Source of the DNA: an uncultured Clostridia bacterium
GTDB lineage: Bacteria > Bacillota_I > Bacilli_A > RF39 > UBA660
Assembly: GCA_947304495.1 (NCBI GenBank)
Contig: CAMZBG010000014.1
Span: forward strand, 1 to 29,236
Length of the DNA stretch: 29,236 nt
Direction: 5' to 3'
The translations under genes and the position numbers were made by a program. Positions 9,797-18,799 of the stretch are shown one piece after another. The stretch's first letter is position 1, and each line of letters begins with the position of its first letter. Below the pieces are notes generated by a model. The model did no database searches. It was not told the DNA's origin and saw only the letters and a list, made by a program, of their open reading frames with translations.

Positions 9797-10138
9797 ATGG
9801 AAGATAAACAAGCAGATAATAGAATTATTACTAAAAAGCAACAAATTAAAAATATTGATGACAGTATTGGTTTAGAGAAGACCAAACTTCGCAAAATAGA
9901 TGAAATGCAGGAAGATTTATCAAACCTAAATAAAGATATGTCTAGATTAATTGATTTATTATCAAAATCTGTTAAAGGAAAAGAAGCAGCTCATAGACTA
10001 GAAAATATGCAAATATCGACAATGAGACTATATAATAAAGGTAATAATAATCTAGAGGAACTTGTATCTAGTACCAAGAAAAATATCAATAATTTATACA
10101 AAGAAAAAGAAAACCTAATTAAAGATAATGAGGAATAA
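9797..10138 (+). CDS. Small coiled-coil protein of the type VII locus
   Basis: A 113-aa, highly charged helical protein with heptad-like spacing throughout (for example IDDSIGLEKTKLRKIDEMQ and LNKDMSRLIDLLSKSV), no membrane helix and no cysteine. Size and character resemble the small coiled-coil DUF5082/YwqH-like proteins found next to WXG100 genes in Bacillota, which act as partners of secreted substrates; that assignment is inference. ATG 9797 is chosen over GTG 9788 because the AGGTGAG SD (9787-9793) overlaps the GTG. It is first in the locus and lies 25 bases before essC, in the same operon. It may be a chaperone or a structural helper of the secretion system. Confidence 0.7.
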   Translation: MEDKQADNRIITKKQQIKNIDDSIGLEKTKLRKIDEMQEDLSNLNKDMSRLIDLLSKSVKGKEAAHRLENMQISTMRLYNKGNNNLEELVSSTKKNINNLYKEKENLIKDNEE

Positions 10139-10163
10139 TAAAGAATAAAAAAGAGGTGTGTAT

Positions 10164-13100
10164 ATGCAAGTAGTTGTAGTCAAAAAAGAAAATTTATACA
10201 AATGTCCTTTTCCTAGCGAACTTGTATCTAATTGCTGGGTTAAAGACAACGATGAATTTGGCAACGAAAGAAATCTTGTAATGTTGGAAAAACAAGATAA
10301 TAGATGGGTACTACTTAGTAACGATAAATGTAAAATCGTCGATAATGATAAAGAAGTTGACAGTGCAATTGTTGCATTAAATAAGTTTTATCTTTTGAAG
10401 ATATTGTCAAAAGATAATACTACTAATGCCTTAATTTATATCTGTAATGAAAATGATTCATCATATTTGTCATATGAAATAAATCAAGATGGCGAATATA
10501 CTATAGGCTCAAGCCATGATCAAAGTATAATTCTAAATAGTAATAATATAAGTGAAGAACATGCTGTTTTAATTAAATCAGGAAATAGATTTGCCATAAG
10601 AACCATTGATAATAATTATGGTATATACATAAATGGTAAAAAAGAAAGTGAAAAGAATCTTGAAAATGGTGATATTATATTCATCATGGGATATAAAATA
10701 ATAATTCTTAATAGCTACATTATTATCAATAGCTATGCCAATGGTATTACAATGAATTCTCCTCACATTACTCAAAAAGAACTACCTAAATATGAAGGAG
10801 AACTATTAAAAACAATTGATGATGATAATGCTGAATTATATAGCGAAAACGATTATTATTCACGTTCTCCTAGATTTGTAACTACCATTACTGATGAAGA
10901 AATGAAAATCGATAGCCCACCAGGAAAAGTAGAGCCAGATGATACTCCAATAATATATACAATTGGTCCTATGTTAACTATGGCTATGTCATCAGTTGTT
11001 AGTGCTTCTGTATCTATAACTAACGCCTTAAATGGTAATGGTACATGGTTGACAGTAGCTCCTACTGCTGCCATTTCTCTTGCAATGCTAGGTTCAACTA
11101 TTTTATGGCCTACATTGATGCGTAAATATAATAGAAAGAAACAAAAAGCTAGAGAAGAAGAAAGACAACAAAAATATATTGAATATCTCGAAGATAAACG
11201 CGCAAAATTAGAGAATACCAGAACCAATCAATATCAAATATTAACAGAAAATTATCCTGAACCAAAAAATGTTGAAAACATTGTATTAAATAAACGCCGT
11301 AATCTATGGGAAAGACAAATAGATAGTGATGATTTCTTAAATGTTAGATTAGGTTTAGGAACAATTCCATTAAAAGTAAAATTAAATTATTCCAATGAAG
11401 ACTTTAGTATGTCTAACGATAATTTAAAAGATGAATTAAAGAAAATAGTTGCTACCACTAAAGATATCAATAATGCCCCTGTAACTGCTAATTTAACAGA
11501 AAGAAATAAACTAGTAATAATTGGTGAAAAAGCATATCAAGAATCAATTTTAAAGAGCATTATTCTCCAATTAGCTGTATACCACTCATACGATGATTTG
11601 AAACTTGTTTTAATGGTAAATAGCAACAGCAGCGATATATGGGAAGATATAAAAATTTTACCACATTTATGGAGTAATTCTAGAGATATTAGGTTCTATG
11701 CTGATAATTACGAAGATATGTCAAAAATATCATTCTATCTAGAACAAGTATATATGTCTAGAAAATATACCGATGAAAATGGCAAAAGAGTAGAATTAGA
11801 TCTAAATTATAAAAACGTTGCTCCATATTACCTAATTATCGTCGACAATATTAAAAAGAATAAAAATATAGAGATAATTAGCAAAATATTATCTGAAGAA
11901 AAAAATATTGGTTTTGGTTTGATTATCTTAAATGATGGTATTGGAAACTTACCAGATGAATGCAATGATTTCTTAACCGCTGCTGGTGAAAAATCAGCTA
12001 TCATCAAAAATGATTTAAATAAGAATAATCAACAGACATTTATAATGGATGATACAAGTAGAATAGATTTATCATTAATGTGTGAAAAACTTTCCAATAT
12101 TCCAATAAAATTACCTATGGCACTAGATGAACAAAAATCATCTATTGGATTCTTAGAAATGTATAAAGTAGGTAAAGTAGAACAATTAAATATATTAGAT
12201 AGATGGAATAAAAATAATCCAGTAAATAGTTTAAGTGTTCCTATTGGTATTCACCCAGATGGCGAAATATTTAATCTAGATTTACATGAAAAATTCCATG
12301 GACCACATGGACTAATAGCTGGTATGACCGGTAGTGGTAAAAGTGAATTTATTATTACCTTTGTCTTATCCCTATGCCTAAACTTTAGTCCAGAAGAAGT
12401 ATCTGTCGTTCTAATTGACTATAAAGGTGGTGGCCTTACTGGTGCTTTTGAAAATAACTTAACGGGTATTAGATTGCCACACTTAGCAGGCACCATCACC
12501 AACTTGGATAAAGCTGAAATAAAAAGAAGTTTATCTTCAATTCAAAGTGAATTAAAACGAAGACAAACATTGTTTAATCAAGCTAAGTTAGAATTAAATG
12601 AAAGCACTTTAGATATCTATAAATATCAAAAACTATATCGTGATGGTAAAATTAAAGAACCAATATCTCATTTGTTTATTATTTCAGATGAGTTTGCAGA
12701 ATTAAAAAGTAATCAACCAGAATTTATGGATGAACTTATTTCTGCTGCCCGTATAGGTAGAAGTTTAGGTGTTCACCTAATTCTAGCTACTCAAAAACCT
12801 AGTGGTATTGTCGATGATCAAATATGGTCAAACTCTAAATTTAAAGTTTGCTTAAAAGTTCAAGAAAAGTCTGACAGTATGGATGTCATAAAGTGTGCCG
12901 ATGCAGCCAATTTAAAACAAGTAGGAAGATTCTATCTACAAGTTGGTTACAATGATTATTTTGCTATGGGACAAGCCGCTTATGCGGGAGTAAAATATAT
13001 TCCTAAAGACAAAATTACTAAGATTGTCGATAGAGATATCTCGTTCATAAATAATATTGGTGATACCATTAAGAGTATTGAGATTGGTGAAAGACAAGAA

Positions 13101-14735
13101 GTGGCTCCATTGGGAGAAGAACTTCCTAATATCCTAAAATATATTTATGAATCAGCAAAAACTAAAAATATGGTTGCTAGAAAACTATGGTTAGATATTA
13201 TTCCAAAAGAAATATTTGTTGGTAATTTGATAAATAAATATAAATTCAAACCACAAAAATGGAATATCTTACCAGTTATCGGTGAATATGATGATCCAAA
13301 TAACCAACGCCAAGACATCTTGACAGTAGACTTTAACAATAATGGTAATACCTTAATCTATGGCGTAGAAGGTAAAGAAATAATGCTAGCATCTATTATC
13401 TATAGCTTGATAATTACCCACGGACCAGATGAAATAAACTTCTATATCATTGATTTTGGAACTGAAATGTTTGGTATATTCAAAAATGCCCCACAAGTAG
13501 GTGATGTCGTATATATCAATGAAACTGAAAAATTAATCAATTTATTTAATACACTAGCAGGAGAACTTGAAAGAAGAAAAAAGATGCTTATAGATTATAA
13601 TGGAGATTATAATCTATACATCAAAAATGGTGGAACAGATCTTCAAAGATATATTGTAATTATCAATAATTATGAAAGCTTTAGTGAAAATTATGAAGAC
13701 TATGTTGAAGTCGTATCAAGATTGACTCGTGAAGGTGAAAGATATGGTATTATGTTCATCATTAGTGCTTCTGGCGTAAATGCTGTACGTGGTAAAACAT
13801 CACAAAACTTCAGCAATCAATTATGCTTACAATTCAATGATCCAGGAGATTACACAAGTATCTTAGGTTCAACTCATGGAATGATACCATCAGAAGCAAT
13901 TGGTAGAGGTTTAGTTAAATTACATGGAGAAATATTTGAATTTCAAACAGCTTATCCATGTAAATGGGATGATATTAATACCTTTATAAAGAATATTTGC
14001 AATAAATTAAATGAAGTGATAAAGGTAGAAGCTAAAAAGATTGCTGTCCTACCAGACCACGTTAGATTTGAAAATATTCAAAGTAGTATTACTGACTTAT
14101 CGAGCGTTCCAATCGGTATTGAAAAGAATACACTTGCTATTTCAAAATTTGACTTTAATAAAAATAAAATATCGCTTATATCAGCTCAAGATGCTTCATA
14201 TCTAGATAATTTTGTTCCATCACTTGGACAAGTATTACAAAATATTCCTAATATTGAATTATGCTTAATGGATTGTAATGAAACTATAAAAGATCCATCA
14301 ACATTTAAGAACTACTATAGTAATAATTATATTGAATGTGTGAATAAATTAATAGAAATAAGTAACAATAATACTGGTATTATGAATGTTGTTTTAATAA
14401 CTGGATTAGATACTTTAAAGAATTCCTTAGAAGCTGATGATCAAAAGAAATTAAAAGATATTTTAGCAGGTATAAAAATGAAACAAAATATCAGAATTAT
14501 TCTTGCCGATGTTGTATCAAAAATTAAAACCTTCGAATATGATGATTTCTATCGCGAAAATGCAGCTCCAACATATGCTATATGGATTGGTTCAGGTATA
14601 ACTGATCAATTCACAATTAAATCATCAACATATAATAAAGAAACTAGAGCTCAAATTGCCACTGATTTTGGTTATAATGTTGAACGAGGTGCATGTACAT
14701 TAATCAAAGTAATAGATTTTTATACTGAAGAATAG
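10164..14735 (+). CDS. essC: Type VII secretion FtsK/SpoIIIE ATPase EssC
   Basis: EssC is the membrane ATPase that drives export of WXG100 and related proteins. The 1523-aa product matches the family size. An FHA domain lies at about residues 110-180 (GEYTIGSSHDQ, ISEEHAVL, YGIYINGKK). Two membrane helices follow at about residues 265-320, then a coiled coil and three FtsK/SpoIIIE-type domains. The first has an intact Walker A (GMTGSGKSEF, residues 720-729) and Walker B (IISDEFAELK, D842-E843). The second has a degenerate P-loop (YGVEGKEIM, ~residue 1065) and the third has none, as is usual in this family. ATG 10164 with SD AAGAGGTG. It is flanked by a coiled-coil gene and by esaB and WXG100 genes. 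Confidence 0.95.
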   Translation: MQVVVVKKENLYKCPFPSELVSNCWVKDNDEFGNERNLVMLEKQDNRWVLLSNDKCKIVDNDKEVDSAIVALNKFYLLKILSKDNTTNALIYICNENDSSYLSYEINQDGEYTIGSSHDQSIILNSNNISEEHAVLIKSGNRFAIRTIDNNYGIYINGKKESEKNLENGDIIFIMGYKIIILNSYIIINSYANGITMNSPHITQKELPKYEGELLKTIDDDNAELYSENDYYSRSPRFVTTITDEEMKIDSPPGKVEPDDTPIIYTIGPMLTMAMSSVVSASVSITNALNGNGTWLTVAPTAAISLAMLGSTILWPTLMRKYNRKKQKAREEERQQKYIEYLEDKRAKLENTRTNQYQILTENYPEPKNVENIVLNKRRNLWERQIDSDDFLNVRLGLGTIPLKVKLNYSNEDFSMSNDNLKDELKKIVATTKDINNAPVTANLTERNKLVIIGEKAYQESILKSIILQLAVYHSYDDLKLVLMVNSNSSDIWEDIKILPHLWSNSRDIRFYADNYEDMSKISFYLEQVYMSRKYTDENGKRVELDLNYKNVAPYYLIIVDNIKKNKNIEIISKILSEEKNIGFGLIILNDGIGNLPDECNDFLTAAGEKSAIIKNDLNKNNQQTFIMDDTSRIDLSLMCEKLSNIPIKLPMALDEQKSSIGFLEMYKVGKVEQLNILDRWNKNNPVNSLSVPIGIHPDGEIFNLDLHEKFHGPHGLIAGMTGSGKSEFIITFVLSLCLNFSPEEVSVVLIDYKGGGLTGAFENNLTGIRLPHLAGTITNLDKAEIKRSLSSIQSELKRRQTLFNQAKLELNESTLDIYKYQKLYRDGKIKEPISHLFIISDEFAELKSNQPEFMDELISAARIGRSLGVHLILATQKPSGIVDDQIWSNSKFKVCLKVQEKSDSMDVIKCADAANLKQVGRFYLQVGYNDYFAMGQAAYAGVKYIPKDKITKIVDRDISFINNIGDTIKSIEIGERQEVAPLGEELPNILKYIYESAKTKNMVARKLWLDIIPKEIFVGNLINKYKFKPQKWNILPVIGEYDDPNNQRQDILTVDFNNNGNTLIYGVEGKEIMLASIIYSLIITHGPDEINFYIIDFGTEMFGIFKNAPQVGDVVYINETEKLINLFNTLAGELERRKKMLIDYNGDYNLYIKNGGTDLQRYIVIINNYESFSENYEDYVEVVSRLTREGERYGIMFIISASGVNAVRGKTSQNFSNQLCLQFNDPGDYTSILGSTHGMIPSEAIGRGLVKLHGEIFEFQTAYPCKWDDINTFIKNICNKLNEVIKVEAKKIAVLPDHVRFENIQSSITDLSSVPIGIEKNTLAISKFDFNKNKISLISAQDASYLDNFVPSLGQVLQNIPNIELCLMDCNETIKDPSTFKNYYSNNYIECVNKLIEISNNNTGIMNVVLITGLDTLKNSLEADDQKKLKDILAGIKMKQNIRIILADVVSKIKTFEYDDFYRENAAPTYAIWIGSGITDQFTIKSSTYNKETRAQIATDFGYNVERGACTLIKVIDFYTEE

Positions 14736-14746
14736 TTTACACTATC

Positions 14747-14775
14747 TTGACAATTTGAAATTAAAATCATTTACT
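14747..14775 (+). promoter_or_regulatory. Possible internal promoter before esaB
   Basis: A perfect TTGACA (14747-14752) is followed 17 bases on by a weak TTTACT. A second -10-like TATTAT lies at 14801-14806. The 86-base gap between essC and esaB has no terminator, so esaB and the WXG100 genes may have extra promoter input beyond read-through. Confidence 0.3.
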
Positions 14776-14821
14776 AAAACAAAAAATAATGCTAAACTTG
14801 TATTATAGAAGGTGAGTATAT

Positions 14822-15073
14822 ATGGACTTTAGGGTTTATGTCACATTGGAAGTTCCAATCTTAGATGAAAAATATGAACTATTAGTTCCAATTGACAGAA
14901 GAATTCATGATTTAGTTGATATCTTAAGAAATAATATCCCTGAATTAAAAAAAGATTATTATGAAAAAAGGCAACCAAATCTATTTAACAAATCTAGTGG
15001 TGAACTATATGACATGAACTTAATAATTAAAGATTCAAATATCAAAACCGGAACAAGATTAATTTTAATCTAA
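14822..15073 (+). CDS. esaB: Ubiquitin-like type VII secretion protein EsaB/YukD
   Basis: This 83-aa protein has the ubiquitin-like beta-grasp pattern of YukD/EsaB: first strand pair RVYVTLEVPILDEKYELLVPI, a helix (RIHDLVDILRNNIP) and a C-terminal strand ending TGTRLILI. Family members are small cytosolic components or regulators of Firmicutes type VII systems. The SD GAAGGTGAG lies upstream of the ATG. It is placed between essC and the two WXG100-like genes, the usual company of the family. No membrane segment or cysteine is present. Confidence 0.87.
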   Translation: MDFRVYVTLEVPILDEKYELLVPIDRRIHDLVDILRNNIPELKKDYYEKRQPNLFNKSSGELYDMNLIIKDSNIKTGTRLILI

Positions 15074-15084
15074 AAGGAGGAATT

Positions 15085-15372
15085 ATGGGAGCATTTAAAA
15101 TGAGGACTGATGTCGTACATTCAAAAGGTGTAAACATTGGTGAACAAGCAGATGAATTTGGCTATAACTTGCGTAGAATAGAAGAGATTGTTAATGGTAT
15201 TGTAAGTAGTTCTTTTACTTCACCAGAAGCAAAGGATATTGCTGCTGAAGTAAATAGACATGCACCAGCATTAAAATCTATGCTTCAAACACTTGAAAGA
15301 TATGGCGAATTTGCTATTTATGCCAGTAATTTAACTGAGCAAACAAGTGATGATATATCTGGAATGATATAG
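15085..15372 (+). CDS. WXG100-like protein lacking the WxG motif
   Basis: A 95-aa, helix-rich protein of ESAT-6/WXG100 size. The pattern SGxx-helix (NIGEQADEFGYNLRRIEEIV), a turn with FTSPEAKDIAAEVN, and a second helix (LKSMLQTLERYGEFAIYAS) is that of a WXG100 hairpin, but there is no Trp and no W-x-G; the turn reads SSFTSPEA. A clear YxxxD/E export signal is not seen. SD AAAGGAGG. It lies 11 bases after esaB and 14 before the second WXG100-like gene. Likely the partner of that protein in a heterodimer exported by EssC; assignment rests on fold pattern and position. Confidence 0.65.
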   Translation: MGAFKMRTDVVHSKGVNIGEQADEFGYNLRRIEEIVNGIVSSSFTSPEAKDIAAEVNRHAPALKSMLQTLERYGEFAIYASNLTEQTSDDISGMI

Positions 15373-15386
15373 TAGGGAGGAATAAT

Positions 15387-15692
15387 ATGAATGAATATAT
15401 AGAATATGAACAAGTAGTAAATGGTGCCAGAGAATTGAAATCTTGTGCTAGCAAAATGAGAATTATTTTCGATGCTGTTACTGGCCATATGAATCAGATG
15501 ACTAGTTCCGACAATTTCCAAGGAAGAGCAAGTAATAGACTACAAGAAGAATTTAATAATAAAAGAAAAGAATTTGATAGCTATGTAGCTGCTGTTGAAC
15601 GTTTTGCATCATTATTTGAAACATCAAGTGAGATGTTAGAAACAGCTGAAAAGAAAATTGAATCTGTTGCTAATGAGTTGAATACTAATTAA
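15387..15692 (+). CDS. WXG100 family protein (F-x-G variant)
   Basis: A 101-aa helical hairpin protein: helix 1 (YEQVVNGARELKSCASKMRI), turn NFQGRASNRLQEEF and helix 2 (KEFDSYVAAVERFASLFETS). The turn has F-Q-G at the place of W-x-G followed by the usual A-S-x-x-x-x-E/F pattern, so I take it as a WXG100 member with Trp replaced by Phe. SD GGGAGGAAT. It is the last gene of the secretion locus and ends before a strong terminator; no LXG toxin or immunity gene follows. Probably the secreted substrate or a structural component of the exported complex. Confidence 0.75.
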   Translation: MNEYIEYEQVVNGARELKSCASKMRIIFDAVTGHMNQMTSSDNFQGRASNRLQEEFNNKRKEFDSYVAAVERFASLFETSSEMLETAEKKIESVANELNTN

Positions 15693-15700
15693 AACAAATT

Positions 15701-15725
15701 AGAACCATTCAAAATGGTTCTTTTT
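15701..15725 (+). terminator. Terminator of the type VII locus
   Basis: AGAACCAT (15701-15708) and ATGGTTCT (15714-15721), loop TCAAA, then Ts: a strong intrinsic terminator. Confidence 0.88.
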
Positions 15726-15727
15726 AT

Positions 15728-15756
15728 TTGCATTTATCTATATATTAGTGTATAAT
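15728..15756 (+). promoter_or_regulatory. Promoter of serS
   Basis: TTGCAT (15728-15733) and TATAAT (15751-15756) with 17-base spacing. The leader is short (about 15 bases), leaving no room for a T-box. Confidence 0.7.
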
Positions 15757-15776
15757 CTGTTATAGAGGTGCATAAC

Positions 15777-17069
15777 ATGATAGATATAAATTTAATAAGA
15801 AATAATCGTCCATTAGTTGAAGAAAATTTAAGAAAAAAATTTCAAGAATCAAAATTACCACTATTGGATGAAATTGTTGAATTAGACAAAAAAACAAGAG
15901 AATTAAAAATGACAGGTGATAATTTACGCCAAGATAGAAATAAATTCTCAGATGAAATTGGTATTCTTTTCAAAGAAAAGAAAGCTGAAAAAGCCAAAGA
16001 AAAGCAAGAACAAGTAAAAGAAATTAATGCTAAATTAGCAGCTATTGAAAAAGAGGAAGAAGATTTATCACAACAATTAAAAGAAAAAATGATGACTATT
16101 CCTAATATCATAGCCCCAGATGTTCCTGTTGGTAAAGATGATAGCGAAAATGTTGAGGAAGCTACATTTGGTGAAGCTAAAGTACCACCATATGATATTC
16201 CATATCATTCTGATATCATGGCTTCATTTAATGGAATCGATAAAGATGCTGCTGCTAGAGTAAGTGGTAATGGTTTCTATTATCTTATGGGTGATATTGC
16301 TAGATTACATTCAGCTGTTTTAGCATATGCTAGAGATTTTATGATAGATAAAGGCTTCACATATTGTATTCCACCATATATGATCCATAGTGATGCTGTA
16401 GATGGTGTTATGTCATTCCAAGAAAAAGCTAACATGATGTATAAAATTGAAGGAGAAGATTTATATCTTATCGGTACATCTGAACACTCAATGATTGCTA
16501 AATTTAAAGACCAAATTTTAAAAGAATCAGATTTACCAATAACTATGACATCATATTCACCATGCTTTAGAAAAGAAGTTGGTGCCCATGGTATTGAAGA
16601 AAGAGGCGTATATCGAATTCATCAATTTGAAAAACAAGAAATGGTTGTTCTTTGTAAGAAAGAAGATAGCGAAGAATGGTATGACAAAATGTGGAACTAT
16701 TCAGTTGAATTATTTAGAACATTAGATATACCAGTAAGAAAATTAGTATGTTGTTCTGGCGATTTAGCTGACTTAAAATATCGCTCTTGTGATATTGAAG
16801 CATGGTCACCAAGGCAAAAGAAGTATTTTGAAGTATGTTCTTGTTCTAATTTAACAGATGCTCAAGCTAGAAGACTAGCTATTAGAGTAAAATTAGATAA
16901 TGGTGAAAAAGAATTCGTTCATACTTTAAACAATACCGTTATAGCTCCACCAAGAATGTTAATTGCTTTCCTTGAAAATAATTATCAAGAAGATGGTACA
17001 GTACTTATTCCAGAAGTATTGAGACCATATATGGGTGGTAAAGATAAATTAATTCCAAATAAAGGGTAG
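15777..17069 (+). CDS. serS: Seryl-tRNA synthetase
   Basis: SerRS, a class II synthetase, charges tRNA-Ser (and serves selenocysteine in species that use it). The 430-aa protein has the N-terminal antiparallel coiled-coil arm that grips the tRNA long variable arm (about residues 27-105, KKTRELKMTGDNLRQDRNKF...), and the catalytic core with motif 2 (TMTSYSPCFRKEVGAHG), the serine-site segment FEVCSCSNLTDAQARR, and motif 3 (PPRMLIAFLE). ATG 15777 is preferred over GTG 15768 because the GAGGTG SD (15765-15770) includes that GTG. fmt follows after seven bases, so they form an operon. Confidence 0.96.
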   Translation: MIDINLIRNNRPLVEENLRKKFQESKLPLLDEIVELDKKTRELKMTGDNLRQDRNKFSDEIGILFKEKKAEKAKEKQEQVKEINAKLAAIEKEEEDLSQQLKEKMMTIPNIIAPDVPVGKDDSENVEEATFGEAKVPPYDIPYHSDIMASFNGIDKDAAARVSGNGFYYLMGDIARLHSAVLAYARDFMIDKGFTYCIPPYMIHSDAVDGVMSFQEKANMMYKIEGEDLYLIGTSEHSMIAKFKDQILKESDLPITMTSYSPCFRKEVGAHGIEERGVYRIHQFEKQEMVVLCKKEDSEEWYDKMWNYSVELFRTLDIPVRKLVCCSGDLADLKYRSCDIEAWSPRQKKYFEVCSCSNLTDAQARRLAIRVKLDNGEKEFVHTLNNTVIAPPRMLIAFLENNYQEDGTVLIPEVLRPYMGGKDKLIPNKG

Positions 17070-17076
17070 GTGTGTA

Positions 17077-18012
17077 ATGAAAAATTTAAAAGTAGTTTTC
17101 ATGGGAACTCCTACTTTTTCTGTTCCTATCTTAAAAACGCTAATTGAAAATACCAATGTCGTACTAGTTGTTTCACAACCAGATAAAGAAAAAAATCGTA
17201 AAGGTGAACTACTTCCTACACCAATAAAAGTTTTAGCCCAAGAACATAATATTGAAGTATTTCAACCATCAAAAATAAAAGAGGAATATCAAAAAATACT
17301 AGATACTAATCCAGATATTATTGTGACCTGTGCATATGGCCAAATAATTCCTGAAGTAATATTAAACTATCCCAAATATGGTTGCATCAATGTTCATGGT
17401 TCATTATTACCAAAATTACGTGGAGGAGCACCCATTCATCATGCTATTATTGATGGTTATAAAACTACTGGTATAACTATAATGTATATGGATAAAGGTA
17501 TGGATTCTGGTGATATAATTAGTCAAAAAGAAATTCCTATTTTAGCAAGTGATAATTTAGATTCATTATATGAAAAAATGTCTAATCTAGGAAAAGAACT
17601 TCTTATAGAAACTTTACCACACATTATTGATGGTACCATTAATAGAACAAAACAAGATGAAAAAGAAGTAACTTATGGTCTTAACATTACTAAAGAAGAA
17701 GAAAAAATTAATTTTAATAATAATTCATTAAATATCTATAATTTAATCAGAGGATTAAGCAGTATACCTGGAGCATATTGCTTTCTAGATAATAAAAGAT
17801 TAAAAATATATGGTAGTACTTTAACAGATACAAATAGCCATAAATCACCAGGAACAATTGAAAAAATAGATAAGACAGGCATCTATGTAAGTACAAAAGA
17901 TAATCTCCTTAAAATTACTGATATTAAATTAGAAGGTAAGAAAAGATGCTATGTTAGTGAATTTATTAATGGTATAAAAACAGAAGACTACCTAGGAAAG
18001 GTATTAAAATAA
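17077..18012 (+). CDS. fmt: Methionyl-tRNA formyltransferase
   Basis: Fmt transfers a formyl group from 10-formyl-THF to initiator Met-tRNA. The 311-aa product has the family length and motifs: MGTPTFSVPIL at the start, VVSQPDK, the catalytic region CINVHGSLLPKLRGGAPIHH, and TTGITIMYMDKGMDSGDII, followed by the C-terminal OB-like tRNA-binding domain beginning near residue 205. It has an AGGTGTG SD. It is co-transcribed with serS rather than with def/priA as in Bacillus. Its stop overlaps the next start by one base (TAATG). Confidence 0.96.
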   Translation: MKNLKVVFMGTPTFSVPILKTLIENTNVVLVVSQPDKEKNRKGELLPTPIKVLAQEHNIEVFQPSKIKEEYQKILDTNPDIIVTCAYGQIIPEVILNYPKYGCINVHGSLLPKLRGGAPIHHAIIDGYKTTGITIMYMDKGMDSGDIISQKEIPILASDNLDSLYEKMSNLGKELLIETLPHIIDGTINRTKQDEKEVTYGLNITKEEEKINFNNNSLNIYNLIRGLSSIPGAYCFLDNKRLKIYGSTLTDTNSHKSPGTIEKIDKTGIYVSTKDNLLKITDIKLEGKKRCYVSEFINGIKTEDYLGKVLK

Positions 18013-18632
18013 TGAAAGAGTTTATAGAAAAATGGAAAGATGATAAAAAGTATCAAACAAAAGTAAAACTAATTGTTTATACAATATTTACTCTTATCGT
18101 TTCTATATATGCCATATCACTAAGTAAATTGGATAATACTAATAATATCGATAATCAAAATGATAATATAGATACTATGACTATAAGTCTCCCAATAGAA
18201 TATAGCTATGAAATAACAGTAATTAAAAATGATATTGTTTGCAATTATTCAGGCAATAAAGATAGTAATCAAACAACAATCATAAAAAAACTAGATGATA
18301 TTACTACTAACTATATATATAGAAATAATTCTTACTATGCTTTAGATATAGATACTAATAATTATATAAAGACAACTAGAGACGAAATATATGATATTAT
18401 TGATTACAATTATCTAAATATCGATAATATAAATAATTATCTAGAAAATGCCAAAAAAGTAGGCAATCAATATCTTGTATATCTCAAAGATATAATCTTA
18501 GACAATGACAGCGAAGAATATCTAATTATCTTGATAAATGGTATGAATGTTGATATTGATTATACACCATTAATGAAAAAAATTGATAGCAGTATAAATA
18601 ATTGCAGAGTTAATATAAAAATAAAAGAATGA
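18012..18632 (+). CDS. Unknown single-pass membrane protein
   Basis: Not recognised. The 206-aa product has a charged cytoplasmic start (MKEFIEKWKDDKKYQTKVK), one membrane helix (about residues 20-38, LIVYTIFTLIVSIYAI), an Asn/Asp-rich linker and an extracytoplasmic domain of about 150 residues rich in Tyr, Asn, Ile and Asp. No lipobox is present. Its ATG overlaps the fmt stop (TAATG), so it is translationally coupled to fmt and expressed with serS. The single Cys pair (VCNYSG and NNCRV) could form a disulfide outside. Conservation behind fmt in relatives would be informative; I have no function to offer. Confidence 0.75.
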   Translation: MKEFIEKWKDDKKYQTKVKLIVYTIFTLIVSIYAISLSKLDNTNNIDNQNDNIDTMTISLPIEYSYEITVIKNDIVCNYSGNKDSNQTTIIKKLDDITTNYIYRNNSYYALDIDTNNYIKTTRDEIYDIIDYNYLNIDNINNYLENAKKVGNQYLVYLKDIILDNDSEEYLIILINGMNVDIDYTPLMKKIDSSINNCRVNIKIKE

Positions 18633-18645
18633 AAGGATTGATAAA

Positions 18646-18771
18646 ATGAAAGAAAAGACTAATAAGAACAAAGGATTAATAACACTACTTATCTGCGGAA
18701 TAATAACTGTTGGCATAATCATTGCTTGCGTATTTTTCCCAGATCAAATCTTTGGCTTCTTACAAAAATAA
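18646..18771 (+). CDS. 41-aa membrane miniprotein
   Basis: A small ORF with a good SD (AAAGGA, about eight bases upstream) 13 bases after the preceding gene. The product has a basic start (MKEKTNKNKG), a hydrophobic helix (LITLLICGIITVGIIIACVF, residues 11-30) and a short tail FPDQIFGFLQK. It is probably a single-pass membrane protein, last gene of the serS operon. No terminator follows it; the promoter of the candidate RNA gene begins 28 bases downstream. Confidence 0.6.
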   Translation: MKEKTNKNKGLITLLICGIITVGIIIACVFFPDQIFGFLQK

Positions 18772-18799
18772 AAAAAAATAAAAAAAATTAAAAAAAGTG

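Noticed and set aside
10856..11227. Minus-strand ORF within essC
   Set aside because: Shadow of a clear EssC coding region; no SD or domain.
15726..15776. T-box riboswitch upstream of serS
   Set aside because: The leader after the promoter is only about 15 bases; the hairpin upstream belongs to the preceding operon.
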